This document shows positions 1 through 8,236 of a stretch of 64,000 nt of DNA, piece by piece. A program made the position numbers and the translations under genes. Position 1 is the first letter of the stretch. Each line of letters opens with the position of its first letter. The DNA comes from Pedobacter schmidteae (GTDB lineage Bacteria > Bacteroidota > Bacteroidia > Sphingobacteriales > Sphingobacteriaceae): contig NZ_LS999839.1 of assembly GCF_900564155.1 (NCBI RefSeq), forward strand, positions 1,547,097 through 1,611,096, given 5' to 3'. The notes below the pieces were generated by a model, which saw only the letters and a list, made by a program, of their open reading frames with translations, was not told where the DNA came from and did not search any database.

Positions 1-1942
1 GGCAAATCACGTGCAGATGACTTATTATCTGTTGTTGTGTATCCTTATTTTTATGGGGATTGAGTTTTACCAGGCTTATAAAAATAAAACATTACCGGCT
101 TTGGGCAAGACCATCGGTGTGCTATCGGCAGCGCTGGTTTTGGCGATTATGGTGAATGCAAGTTTATTATGGACAACAGCCGAATATGCAAAAGAGACCA
201 TCCGTGGAAAGTCAAACCTGACGGCGGCAGCCACAGCAGACGGAGGTGACGCTAATGCCAAAGCCAAAGATTATGCTTATGGCTGGAGTCAGGGTGTTGG
301 TGAAAGTTTTACTTTCCTGATTCCTGATCTTTATGGTGGTGCAACCAGTATCAATGAATTAGCCAAGCCGGAAAGCCATATGTTTAAAGCGCTTTCGGAG
401 GTTACAGGTGGTGATCCAAATCAGACGCTGCAAGCCATTCAACAGCTGGCCCAAAATCTGAATATGCAGCAGTATTGGGGTGAAAAGCCTGGTACTTCCG
501 GCGGATATTATTTCGGTGCAATTCTGTGTTTCCTCTTTGTTTTTGGGATATTCATTGTAAGAAGCCATTTAAAATGGTGGATACTGGCTACGACTGTATT
601 GTTTATTCTGCTTTCTTTTGGAAAGAATTTTCCGATGATCTCAGATTTGTTCTTCGATTATTTCCCACTATACAACAAATTCAGAGCTGTTGAGTCAATT
701 CTGGCCGTAGTTGGATTGATGGTGCCAATGTTGGCCATTTTAGCGGTGAAAGAAGCGTTAGAAGGCAAGATTGATCAGAAAGAACTGATCAAAAAACTAA
801 AATGGTCGGCCGGTATTACTGGCGGTTTTGCTTTGATTGTTGCCATTGCACCTACGGTATTTTTTAGCTTTACTACAGCCAACCATCAGGAGATAGTACA
901 AGCGCTTACGCAAAGTTTACAGAACAATGCAGCGTTGGCACATAAGATTGCCAATGCCTTGATAGAAGACAGGATTGCAATTGCACGTGCCGATGCCTTC
1001 CGTTCTTTTATCTTTATTGCCATTGGTTTTGGTTTGGTTTGGGCATTGATTACTAAGAAAATGAATGTTCAGCTGGCCTGTGGCTTACTGGCTTTTGTGG
1101 TTTTAGTGGACATGTGGCAGGTAGACCGACGTTATCTGAACAACAGTAATTTTGCAACTAAGAGCGATTTAGCCAATCATTTCCAGCCAAGGGATGTAGA
1201 TAATTTTATCACCGCAGATAAAGACCCTGATTTCAGGGTGTTTGATATGACCATTAATACTTTTTCGAGTGCAAGTGCCTCTGCATTCCATAAGACGGTT
1301 GGAGGATATCATGCAGCTAAATTGAAGCGTTATCAGGAACTGATTGAAAATCAATTCAGCAAGAGCGTGAACCAGGATGTGCTGGATATGCTCAACACGA
1401 AGTATATCATTACCCAGGATCAGCAAAATGGTTCTTATAAAATGCAACGCAATGCAACAGCTTCGGGACATGCCTGGATAGTGCCACACGTACAGTTTGC
1501 TAAAGATGCGGATGAAGAGATGAAGGCGATCAGTAGTTTTGATCCTAAAAAAGAAGCTATTGTAGACGTAAGGTATAAAAGTATGATTGATGAGAAGCGC
1601 TTAGGACCAGGTACTGGTGCAATCATTACGCTGGATAGCTATCATCCAGATCATTTGGTTTATTCCTATAGCGCACCAACAGATGTGATTGCAGTATTCT
1701 CTGAGATTTATTACGATAAAGGCTGGAATATGTATGTGGATGGGGCTAAAAAACCTTATTTCAGAGCTGATTACGTATTGAGGGCCGCACAGTTGGAAGC
1801 GGGCAATCACAAGGTTGAATTTAAATTTGAACCGGTTTCTTATTATATGGGCGAGAAAATTTCACTGGCTGGTTCGATTTTGTTGCTGGCCGGTTTGGGT
1901 TTTGCTTTTTACACTGAGAAGAAGGGGAAAAAAACAATTTGA
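1..1942 (+). CDS. YfhO family integral membrane protein, C-terminal part (5' end outside window)
   Basis: The frame is open to the window edge upstream of the GTG at 11, so this is the C-terminal portion (at least 645 residues) of a longer protein. It shows about eight hydrophobic membrane segments in the first 370 residues, then a soluble, probably extracytoplasmic domain (about 380-610) and one last membrane segment (about 617-635) before a short Lys-rich tail. That layout and the N-H-V-Q-M-T-Y-Y entry match the YfhO family (PF09586), GT-C-like proteins linked in Firmicutes to glycosylation of cell-surface polymers. The substrate here is unknown. The stop overlaps the TTG start of the next gene, so the two are probably translationally coupled. 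Confidence 0.85.
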   Translation, partial: ANHVQMTYYLLLCILIFMGIEFYQAYKNKTLPALGKTIGVLSAALVLAIMVNASLLWTTAEYAKETIRGKSNLTAAATADGGDANAKAKDYAYGWSQGVGESFTFLIPDLYGGATSINELAKPESHMFKALSEVTGGDPNQTLQAIQQLAQNLNMQQYWGEKPGTSGGYYFGAILCFLFVFGIFIVRSHLKWWILATTVLFILLSFGKNFPMISDLFFDYFPLYNKFRAVESILAVVGLMVPMLAILAVKEALEGKIDQKELIKKLKWSAGITGGFALIVAIAPTVFFSFTTANHQEIVQALTQSLQNNAALAHKIANALIEDRIAIARADAFRSFIFIAIGFGLVWALITKKMNVQLACGLLAFVVLVDMWQVDRRYLNNSNFATKSDLANHFQPRDVDNFITADKDPDFRVFDMTINTFSSASASAFHKTVGGYHAAKLKRYQELIENQFSKSVNQDVLDMLNTKYIITQDQQNGSYKMQRNATASGHAWIVPHVQFAKDADEEMKAISSFDPKKEAIVDVRYKSMIDEKRLGPGTGAIITLDSYHPDHLVYSYSAPTDVIAVFSEIYYDKGWNMYVDGAKKPYFRADYVLRAAQLEAGNHKVEFKFEPVSYYMGEKISLAGSILLLAGLGFAFYTEKKGKKTI

Positions 1943-2301
1943 CGGACGAGCTTCAAATTAAACAGGCCAGATTAGATTCTAATGCCTGTATTGCTAAGAA
2001 AGATGTAGATGGCGTTGCCAAATATTGGATGCCTGATTTTGTACAGATTGCAGGTGATGGGAGTCATACGATAGGTAAGGCTAAAATAGCTGCAGATTGG
2101 AAATATATGTTTGCCAGGGAAAGTCCACTGTTTGAACGTCTGCCACAGGAGATCAAAATTAGTGAAAATGGTAGCCTGGCCTGGGAAAGTGGGACCTGGA
2201 ATTACAAAAACGCAGCTTATCATGGCAATTATTCGGCTATGTGGCGTAAAGTTAAGGGCAAATGGCTTACACAGTGCGAGCTGTATGTTTCTTTGAATTA
2301 G
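1939..2301 (+). CDS. NTF2-like / DUF4440 (SnoaL-like) family protein
   Basis: This is a 120-residue cytoplasmic protein with no signal peptide. The pattern (an N-terminal helix with N-A-C-I-A-K-K-D-V-D-G, then W-M-P-D-F-V, a G-K-A-K-I helix, and strands ending W-R-K-V-K-G-K-W) is that of the cone-shaped NTF2/SnoaL fold annotated as DUF4440. The fold serves many roles, from ligand binding to small enzymes, and no catalytic role can be assigned. The start is a TTG that overlaps the stop of the YfhO-like gene, and no ATG lies near it. Co-transcription with the YfhO gene is likely. Confidence 0.75.
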   Translation: MTDELQIKQARLDSNACIAKKDVDGVAKYWMPDFVQIAGDGSHTIGKAKIAADWKYMFARESPLFERLPQEIKISENGSLAWESGTWNYKNAAYHGNYSAMWRKVKGKWLTQCELYVSLN

Positions 2302-2359
2302 CATTTTCTGATTGTTTTCTGTATTAAATTGACGCTAGAAAATAACATCTGCTTAACTT

Positions 2360-2386
2360 TTTGGTAATCTTGCTGTTGCACCTTTG
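2360..2386 (+). promoter_or_regulatory. Candidate Bacteroidota promoter upstream of small ORF / phosphoesterase
   Basis: TTTG at 2360-2363 and CACCTTTG at 2379-2386 resemble the Bacteroidota -33 (TTTG) and -7 (TAnnTTTG) elements, 19 bp start to start. The -7 element has C instead of the first T. It lies 20 bp before the ATG at 2406. Confidence 0.35.
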
Positions 2387-2405
2387 CAAGGTAAAATAGT
2401 ATGCC

Positions 2406-2498
2406 ATGTCTGAATTATTTCTGATTGTATGTATAGTAGCAGGACTGGCATTCTTTTTTAGCCCCTACGAACTGACAATGGAAGAGGATGACATCTAA
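2406..2498 (+). CDS. Putative 30-residue single-span membrane protein
   Basis: ATG at 2406 opens a 30-codon frame ending in TAA at 2496-2498. The peptide has a short polar start, one hydrophobic stretch of about 17 residues (L-F-L-I-V-C-I-V-A-G-L-A-F-F-F) and an acidic tail (E-E-D-D-I), the layout of a small bitopic membrane protein. It follows a promoter-like sequence directly and overlaps the start of the next gene by 11 bp, so translation of the two may be coupled. It could instead be a chance leader ORF. I do not recognise a family. Confidence 0.4.
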   Translation: MSELFLIVCIVAGLAFFFSPYELTMEEDDI

Positions 2499-3342
2499 AA
2501 GAGAAGTTGAAATTGCCGTAATCTCGGATGTACACTTAGGCACCTATGGTTGCCATGCTAAAGAACTCTTGAAATATCTCAAGAGCATCAAACCCAAAAT
2601 GCTGATCTTAAACGGAGATATCATTGATATCTGGCAGTTTAGTAAAAGGTACTGGCCCGAGACGCATATGAAAGTAGTGCGGAAACTGATGAAATTTGTA
2701 GTGGAGGGGGTACCTGTTTATTACCTGACAGGCAATCATGACGAGCTGTTGCGCAAGTTTGCAGATATGCATATGGGTGCATTCCATCTGCAGAATAAGC
2801 TGGTGGTAGAACTGGATGGTAAAAAAGCCTGGTTTTTTCACGGAGATGTATTTGATGTGACCATGCAGCATTCTAAATGGTTGGCCAAATTGGGCGCTGT
2901 AGGCTACGATACGCTGATATTGATCAATAGCTTTGTAAATTGGCTGCTGGGTGTATTGGGTAGGGAAAAGATGAGCTTTTCGAAGCGAATTAAGGCGAAA
3001 TTCAAAGATGCCGTAAAATTTATCAATGGTTTTGAGCATACTGCGGCTGAATTGGCTGCTGAGAAAGGTTATGAGTATGTGGTATGTGGACATATCCACC
3101 AGCCGGAAATGCGCAATATTGTAACCGATAATGGAACAGTTACTTATTTAAATAGTGGCGACTGGGTAGAAAACCTGACGGCCCTGGAATATTACGACAA
3201 GTCCTGGAAGATTTTTAAATATGAACAGAAAAATTTTCAGAAGGATGAAGTGGAAGAAGGGGATTTGTCTGATGGAGAAGACTTACACAGTAAGCTGGAT
3301 ATCAACGCCCTGTTGCAAAAGATTAAGCTAGAAGTTGTTTAG
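2488..3342 (+). CDS. Calcineurin-like metallophosphoesterase, LpxH/UDP-2,3-diacylglucosamine diphosphatase-like
   Basis: This 284-residue cytosolic or membrane-peripheral phosphoesterase carries the full metal-ligand set of the family: D-V-H-L-G near residue 14, N-G-D-I-I-D near 43, G-N-H-D near 82, F-F-H-G-D near 117 and C-G-H-I-H-Q near 203. Bacteroidota homologues are annotated UDP-2,3-diacylglucosamine diphosphatase, which hydrolyses UDP-diacyl-GlcN to lipid X and UMP in lipid A synthesis. That specificity is inferred from family resemblance. The C-terminal 40 residues are acidic and probably disordered. The glycosyltransferase gene follows after 115 bp, and the pairing fits an envelope role. 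Confidence 0.8.
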   Translation: MTSKREVEIAVISDVHLGTYGCHAKELLKYLKSIKPKMLILNGDIIDIWQFSKRYWPETHMKVVRKLMKFVVEGVPVYYLTGNHDELLRKFADMHMGAFHLQNKLVVELDGKKAWFFHGDVFDVTMQHSKWLAKLGAVGYDTLILINSFVNWLLGVLGREKMSFSKRIKAKFKDAVKFINGFEHTAAELAAEKGYEYVVCGHIHQPEMRNIVTDNGTVTYLNSGDWVENLTALEYYDKSWKIFKYEQKNFQKDEVEEGDLSDGEDLHSKLDINALLQKIKLEVV

Positions 3343-3371
3343 GGAAGAAACCTGCATGAACTTACAAGTCA

Positions 3372-3419
3372 TTTTTTATAGTTAATTCAGCTCATGGAAG
3401 CTTCATAACCTATAAAAAA
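3372..3419 (+). other. AT-rich 10-bp inverted repeat between two genes
   Basis: TTTTTTATAG at 3372-3381 and CTATAAAAAA at 3410-3419 are perfect complements with a 28-bp spacer. It may act as a weak transcription stop after the phosphoesterase or as an operator for the next gene. Its function is unknown. Confidence 0.3.
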
Positions 3420-3457
3420 CAATAGATTTTAATGAAAATTACAGATATTCGGTGCGG

Positions 3458-4444
3458 ATGAAGATACTTTACGCCATACAGGGTACAGGTAACGGCCATA
3501 TCAGCCGTGCCAGAGAGATTGTCCCTTTATTACAGCAATATGGTGATGTTGATTTGCTGATCAGTGGTACACAGGCTGATGTAAAACTGAGCCAGGAAGT
3601 GAAATATCAATTACACGGGTTTAGTTTTATTTTTGGGAAAAAGGGTGGGGTAAACCATTACGAAACCTGGAAAAGTATGAACCTGCGACGTTTTGCCAAG
3701 GATATGCGCGAAATTCCGTTAAAAGATTATAACCTGATCTTGAATGATTTTGAACCGGTTACGGCCTGGGCCTGTAAAACAAAAGGAATAGAAAGTGTAG
3801 GCCTTAGTCACCAGGCCTCTTTCCAATCCAGAAAAGTTCCCAAGCCTAAAAGTATAGACTGGGCCCAGTTGGTGATGAAATATTATGCTCCGGCAACACA
3901 TTATGTTGGCTTCCATTTTGACCGGTATGATGATTTTATTTATACCCCGGTTATCAGGGCCGAAATCAGAAATATGTTGACAAGTAACCTGGGGCATTAT
4001 ACAGTTTATTTGCCAGCCATAGATGACCAGTATCTGGTGCCGCTGCTGAAGCAAATACCGTTAGTTAAGTGGGAGGTTTTTTCGAAACATTGCAAGCAGG
4101 CCTATGTCGATGGGAATATAAGTGTGCACCCTGTTAACAATGAGTTGTTTAACAAGAGCCTTGCTTCCTGCGAAGGTTTATTTACCGGAGGTGGATTTGA
4201 GGGGCCCGCCGAGGCGCTTTACTTAGGTAAAAAATTATTGGTGGCACCAATGAAATTTCAATATGAGCAGCAATGTAATGCCTATGCTTTGAAACAATTT
4301 GGCTTACCTGTAGTTTGGGGCAGCAATAAAAACTGGCTGCCGGTGATTAAGGATTGGGTGAGTAGGCCTCAGGAACATCAGTTTTATTTTCCAGATGAAA
4401 CAGCTGAGGTAATTGATAAAGTTGTGAAGCAGTTTGCCAGATAA
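3458..4444 (+). CDS. Glycosyltransferase family protein (GT-B fold, MJ1255/PF13528-like)
   Basis: This 328-residue protein begins M-K-I-L-Y-A-I-Q-G-T-G-N-G-H, the Gly-rich N-terminal loop with the G-N-G-H motif of MurG/GT28-like GT-B enzymes. The C-terminal half has F-T-G-G-G-F-E-G-P-A-E-A-L near residue 240, the expected nucleotide-sugar-binding region. Bacteroidota homologues of this length are annotated only as glycosyltransferase family proteins. Acceptor and donor are unknown. The ATG at 3458 is preferred over the GTG two codons earlier because the conserved strand starts there. The next gene follows 23 bp downstream, so they are probably co-transcribed. Confidence 0.75.
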   Translation: MKILYAIQGTGNGHISRAREIVPLLQQYGDVDLLISGTQADVKLSQEVKYQLHGFSFIFGKKGGVNHYETWKSMNLRRFAKDMREIPLKDYNLILNDFEPVTAWACKTKGIESVGLSHQASFQSRKVPKPKSIDWAQLVMKYYAPATHYVGFHFDRYDDFIYTPVIRAEIRNMLTSNLGHYTVYLPAIDDQYLVPLLKQIPLVKWEVFSKHCKQAYVDGNISVHPVNNELFNKSLASCEGLFTGGGFEGPAEALYLGKKLLVAPMKFQYEQQCNAYALKQFGLPVVWGSNKNWLPVIKDWVSRPQEHQFYFPDETAEVIDKVVKQFAR

Positions 4445-4467
4445 TTTGCTTTACTTTGCCTTTTGGC

Positions 4468-5448
4468 ATGATCAATCAATTTAGAACCTTAAATCCTGTA
4501 AACCTGCTGATACTTTTTGCATATACTTTTTTTATGCGGATGGCTATTTTTGCGGAACTCCCTGCTCAGCTCAATTTTGAATTCCTGGAATCTTATACCA
4601 GATTTTTTATTCAGATACCTGTACAGAGTTTGTTTTCTGCTTCGAGCAATGTTTTTTTTGCAGGGATTTTGACATATGCTCAGGCTATTTTATTTAACCG
4701 GGTAGTTAATAATCATGGTTTGTTGAACAAGCCAGGTTTTTTACCTGCGCTGATGTATATCACCGGAACGAGTTTGTTTATGCCTTTTTTGGTGCTTAGC
4801 CCTACGCTGATCTGTAATTTTTTGTTGATTTGGATGATGGACAAATTCTTGAAGATCGGAAAGTCGCCAAATGCCATTATGATCATGTTTGATATTGGAA
4901 TGATCATCGCTATCGGGACATTAATTTATTTTCCATTTATCGTGATGCTGGTGATGATATGGCTTGCCTTATTGTTGTACCGGTCATTTAACTGGAGAGA
5001 GTGGGTTTCGGGATTGGTAGGTTTTTTAACGATTTTCTTTTTTGTTGGCGTATTTTACTATTGGAATGACAGCTTGTCGATGTTCTACAAAATATGGCTT
5101 CCTTTAGGCAATAAATTTCCGTCTGTTTTTAAGATCAATTATAACGATTACCTGGTGTTGGTGCCGGTAGTTGTGATGATGGTGCTTGCAGTACTTCAAC
5201 TGAGGGAGAATTTTTTCAGAAGTTTTATCAGTACGAGGAAGGCTTTTCAAATGTTGTTTTTTATGTTTTTGGTGAGTATTGTTAGTTTCTATACCAAGCC
5301 CGATTTCAGGTTATATCATTTCCTGTTGTGTGTGCCACCGGGAGCGGTTTTGCTGGCTTATTATTTTTCAAATGCCAAAAAACGATGGTTTTATGAAAGC
5401 TTATTTCTTATCCTTGTTTTTGCCATTCAGTACTTTTTGTTTGTTTAA
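4468..5448 (+). CDS. DUF6427 family polytopic membrane protein
   Basis: This 326-residue protein has about nine or ten hydrophobic segments spread over its whole length and little soluble sequence. The opening M-I-N-Q-F-R-T-L-N-P-V-N-L-L and the overall size fit the Bacteroidota family DUF6427, whose function is unknown. An in-frame TTG 12 bp earlier is less likely than the ATG at 4468. It follows the glycosyltransferase closely, and its membrane nature suggests a surface-glycan or envelope role, but that is inference only. Confidence 0.7.
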   Translation: MINQFRTLNPVNLLILFAYTFFMRMAIFAELPAQLNFEFLESYTRFFIQIPVQSLFSASSNVFFAGILTYAQAILFNRVVNNHGLLNKPGFLPALMYITGTSLFMPFLVLSPTLICNFLLIWMMDKFLKIGKSPNAIMIMFDIGMIIAIGTLIYFPFIVMLVMIWLALLLYRSFNWREWVSGLVGFLTIFFFVGVFYYWNDSLSMFYKIWLPLGNKFPSVFKINYNDYLVLVPVVVMMVLAVLQLRENFFRSFISTRKAFQMLFFMFLVSIVSFYTKPDFRLYHFLLCVPPGAVLLAYYFSNAKKRWFYESLFLILVFAIQYFLFV

Positions 5449-5470
5449 CTTTTTTTAACAATTTGAAACC

Positions 5471-5499
5471 TTGAAACTAGCTAAAGATTAATAGCTTTG
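5471..5499 (+). promoter_or_regulatory. Candidate promoter for the coaX operon
   Basis: TTG at 5471-5473 and TAGCTTTG at 5492-5499 match the Bacteroidota -33 and TAnnTTTG -7 elements with an 18-bp spacer. The predicted transcript start lies about 15-17 bp before the coaX ATG at 5523. Confidence 0.5.
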
Positions 5500-5522
5500 T
5501 GCAATGAAGTTTGGAATTGTTC

Positions 5523-6275
5523 ATGCATAATCTGGTTATAGACATTGGTAATACAAAGAGTAAGCTAGCTGTTTTTAGTGAAAAGACTTTAGTGGAATAC
5601 CAGGTTCTTAAAGACATTGTACCTGCTGCACTGATCAGTTTGATCAGGCAGTATGACGTTGTTAATTCGGCGGTTTCGAGTGTCAGGGCGGATTTAGGTG
5701 AGGTGATTGAGGTATTAAAGTCGAACACCAATTATATTCCTTTTTCTACCGGCATAAATACGGGGATAAAAAATTACTACCAAACGCTATCTACGCTTGG
5801 CCTCGACAGATGGGCCAAAGTAATTGCCGCAAATAGTTGTTATCCGGGAAAAAATTGTTTGATGATAGATGCAGGGACCTGTATTACTTACGACCTGTTG
5901 AATAGTGGTGCAGAGTATTTTGGGGGGAGTATAAGCCTTGGAATAGCGATGCGTTTTAAAGCTCTACATCATTTTACAGGAAAACTGCCATTGGTAGGAT
6001 GGGATAAAGAAGGAGAGATCCCCAAGGGAACTGATACCAATACAGCAATAAAAAATGGAGTTTTACAAGGAGTAATTAATGAAGTTGAGGGTTTTATATC
6101 CTCTTATAATAAAGAAAATAATGGCCTGACGGTATTGTTAACAGGTGGTGACGCTGCTTTTTTGCTAGAACAATTAAAAAACAGCATCTTTGCGCCTCAA
6201 ATTATACACGATCCGTATTTGGTGTTAAAAGGATTAAATGAAGTTATTGCATTTGAATATGTACAAAAAAATTAA
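5523..6275 (+). CDS. coaX: Type III pantothenate kinase
   Basis: This 250-residue cytosolic enzyme phosphorylates pantothenate in the first step of coenzyme A synthesis. It shows the ASKHA phosphate-binding motif D-I-G-N-T (residues 7-11), G-L-D-R-W-A-K near 97, I-D-A-G-T-C-I-T-Y-D near 120 and L-T-G-G-D-A near 210, all diagnostic of CoaX rather than CoaA. The ATG at 5523 places D-I-G-N-T at the usual distance from the N terminus, so an upstream in-frame TTG at 5511 is rejected. The end overlaps the next gene by 17 bp, indicating an operon with the outer-membrane protein, lptC and possibly the prolyl isomerase. Confidence 0.93.
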   Translation: MHNLVIDIGNTKSKLAVFSEKTLVEYQVLKDIVPAALISLIRQYDVVNSAVSSVRADLGEVIEVLKSNTNYIPFSTGINTGIKNYYQTLSTLGLDRWAKVIAANSCYPGKNCLMIDAGTCITYDLLNSGAEYFGGSISLGIAMRFKALHHFTGKLPLVGWDKEGEIPKGTDTNTAIKNGVLQGVINEVEGFISSYNKENNGLTVLLTGGDAAFLLEQLKNSIFAPQIIHDPYLVLKGLNEVIAFEYVQKN

Positions 6276-7551
6276 TTATATAGTAGCAGTATTGGTTTTA
6301 TGCGCCGGCGTGAATGTTAAGGCGCAGGTGACATCACAATCACCCTATTCAAGATATGGTCTTGGAAATGTAAGAGGGCTGTTGCTTCCTCAGTTTAGGG
6401 CAATGGGTGGAATTTCTACAGCCATTTACAAACCCAACGATTATTACAGCAATATCAACATGCAGAATCCGGCGTCTTATGCGGGTGTTACGCTGACTAC
6501 AGTAGACATGGGTATGACCGGCAGCTTTAAACAATTGAAAAAGGGTAGTCTGAGCGAAGGTAGCTTTAACGGAACGTTGAGTCACCTGGCATTAGCCTTT
6601 CCAATAAAAGCGGGTCGCACAGGTTTGAGTTTTGGTTTGATGCCATATACAGACCTTGGATATGAATTTAGTAATACCGAAAAATTGGATACCAATACCG
6701 TAAATAAATTGTATTCAGGAGAAGGTGGTTTGACTAAAGCCTATTTTGGATTAGGACAGCAGTTTGGCGATCACTTCAGGATTGGTGTAAATGTGGAGTA
6801 TATTTTTGGAAACCTGGTTGAGAATCGTGGATTAGAGTTGCAGAGTATTCCTTCTGTGAATACAAAACAACAGGATAAGAACAGCGTAGGTGGAATTGGT
6901 TTCTCTTATGGCGCACAATATGAAATTCCTTTAAGTGCAAAGAGCCGCATCACACTTGGTTATTCAGGTTCCTCGCCAGCTAGCATCAATTCAAAGAGGA
7001 GTTTTGTGGTAACAAGGTATATCCGTCAAACTTCGGGAGACGAAAGTACCGCAATGGATACCCCAACCTTTGTACAAAACCCTTCGGCAAAGTTGAAACT
7101 GCCCTTGGTGCACAATTTTGGTGTTGCAATACAACGAGATAATAAATGGTTAATTGGTGCCGACTATAGAATGGGAAACTGGTCGAAATTAAGCATTGAT
7201 GGTGTAAATAGCGGACTTGAAAATAGCTGGGGAGCATCAGTGGGCGGCCAGATTACACCTGATATGAATTCTATCGGCAGTTATTTTAACAGGGTAGATT
7301 ACCGCCTTGGTTTTAGCTATGATAAAACTTATATCCAGATTGCCAATCAGGACGTAAAACAAATGGCTGTTAGCTTTGGCTTAGGTTTGCCATTGGCGTT
7401 TAGCAGATTTTCTCCTAATAAGCTGAATTTTACTGCTGAATTGGGAAGGAGAGGAAGTTTAAGCAATGGACTTGTTCAGGAAAACTATATCAACCTTCAT
7501 TTAGGAATTACACTTAACGATACCTGGTTCAGGCGATTTAAGTTTGATTAA
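6259..7551 (+). CDS. Outer-membrane beta-barrel protein (FadL/OmpP1-like, hypothetical)
   Basis: This 430-residue protein has a signal peptide ending near V-K-A-Q (about residue 23), then S-P-Y-S-R-Y-G-L-G-N near the mature N terminus. The rest is dominated by alternating-pattern strands rich in Gly, aromatic and polar residues, ending in F as expected for an outer-membrane barrel. The S-P-Y-S-R-Y-G-L-G opening recurs in Bacteroidota proteins related to FadL-type hydrophobic-compound channels. The cargo is unknown. It sits between coaX and lptC, and in this order it may serve envelope biogenesis. The ATG at 6259 lies inside the coaX 3' end, which indicates translational coupling. Confidence 0.75.
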   Translation: MYKKINYIVAVLVLCAGVNVKAQVTSQSPYSRYGLGNVRGLLLPQFRAMGGISTAIYKPNDYYSNINMQNPASYAGVTLTTVDMGMTGSFKQLKKGSLSEGSFNGTLSHLALAFPIKAGRTGLSFGLMPYTDLGYEFSNTEKLDTNTVNKLYSGEGGLTKAYFGLGQQFGDHFRIGVNVEYIFGNLVENRGLELQSIPSVNTKQQDKNSVGGIGFSYGAQYEIPLSAKSRITLGYSGSSPASINSKRSFVVTRYIRQTSGDESTAMDTPTFVQNPSAKLKLPLVHNFGVAIQRDNKWLIGADYRMGNWSKLSIDGVNSGLENSWGASVGGQITPDMNSIGSYFNRVDYRLGFSYDKTYIQIANQDVKQMAVSFGLGLPLAFSRFSPNKLNFTAELGRRGSLSNGLVQENYINLHLGITLNDTWFRRFKFD

Positions 7552-7561
7552 TGATTGGCTT

Positions 7562-8164
7562 ATGGCAAATTCATTATTATTAAGAAATTATTATACCTGG
7601 ATAAAAAGTCCGGGTTTAATTTTTTGTATAGTGATGTTTTGTGTGATTTCGTTGAGCTCCTGTGGTGAGGATGACCTTAAAAAGGCAGCCAAACTTTCGA
7701 AAAAGATTAGTTTGGATACCAATCGGACGATCGGAGTGGAGATTATTTATAGCGATTCGGCTAAGGTAAAAGCAAAAGGCTTTGCGAAGGTAATGGATAA
7801 GATCACCCCCGCCAGTGGAGCGGCTTATTCTGAAATGCCCAAGGGGGTGAAGATTGAATTTCTGGACGAAAATACAAACATTACGGGCTCTATCACTTCG
7901 GATTACGCGATTATGAAAGAGTCGGAAAAACTGACAATTTTTAAAAGAAATGTAGTGGTCATAAATCAGTCACTCACTTTTAATACTGAAGAGCTGATCT
8001 GGGATGAGAATAAGCGAATGTTTTTTTCTCCTCAGGGTATTGTTACAAAACCGGACGGCTCTTTTGCAAATGCGGTTAACTTCAGTGCCCCTCAGGATTT
8101 CAGTTATTACAAAGCAGGAAGTGGTTACGGAGAGACTTATATTGAAGAAAAACTTGGCGAATAA
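7562..8164 (+). CDS. lptC: LPS export ABC transporter periplasmic protein LptC
   Basis: This 200-residue protein has an N-terminal hydrophobic segment ending in a lipobox (I-S-L-S-S-C, Cys34), so the Bacteroidota form is probably a lipoprotein rather than a bitopic protein. The following domain, with repeated short strands (V-E-I-I-Y-S-D-S-A-K-V, F-L-D-E-N, L-I-W-D-E-N-K-R), is the OstA/LptC jellyroll fold. It would pass lipopolysaccharide from LptBFG to the periplasmic LptA bridge. An in-frame TTG at 7544 overlaps the preceding gene, but the ATG at 7562 is the more likely start. Confidence 0.85.
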   Translation: MANSLLLRNYYTWIKSPGLIFCIVMFCVISLSSCGEDDLKKAAKLSKKISLDTNRTIGVEIIYSDSAKVKAKGFAKVMDKITPASGAAYSEMPKGVKIEFLDENTNITGSITSDYAIMKESEKLTIFKRNVVVINQSLTFNTEELIWDENKRMFFSPQGIVTKPDGSFANAVNFSAPQDFSYYKAGSGYGETYIEEKLGE

Positions 8165-8236
8165 TTTAATGTTTTCTTTTTTTCGCAAAAGTTGTATCTT
8201 GCGCGCTCTTAAAAAAGAATTATAAATAAGAATATT

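Noticed and set aside
11..1942. GTG at 11 as the true start of the YfhO-like protein
   Set aside because: The frame is open to the window edge and family members carry many more N-terminal membrane segments, so the gene is truncated by the window.
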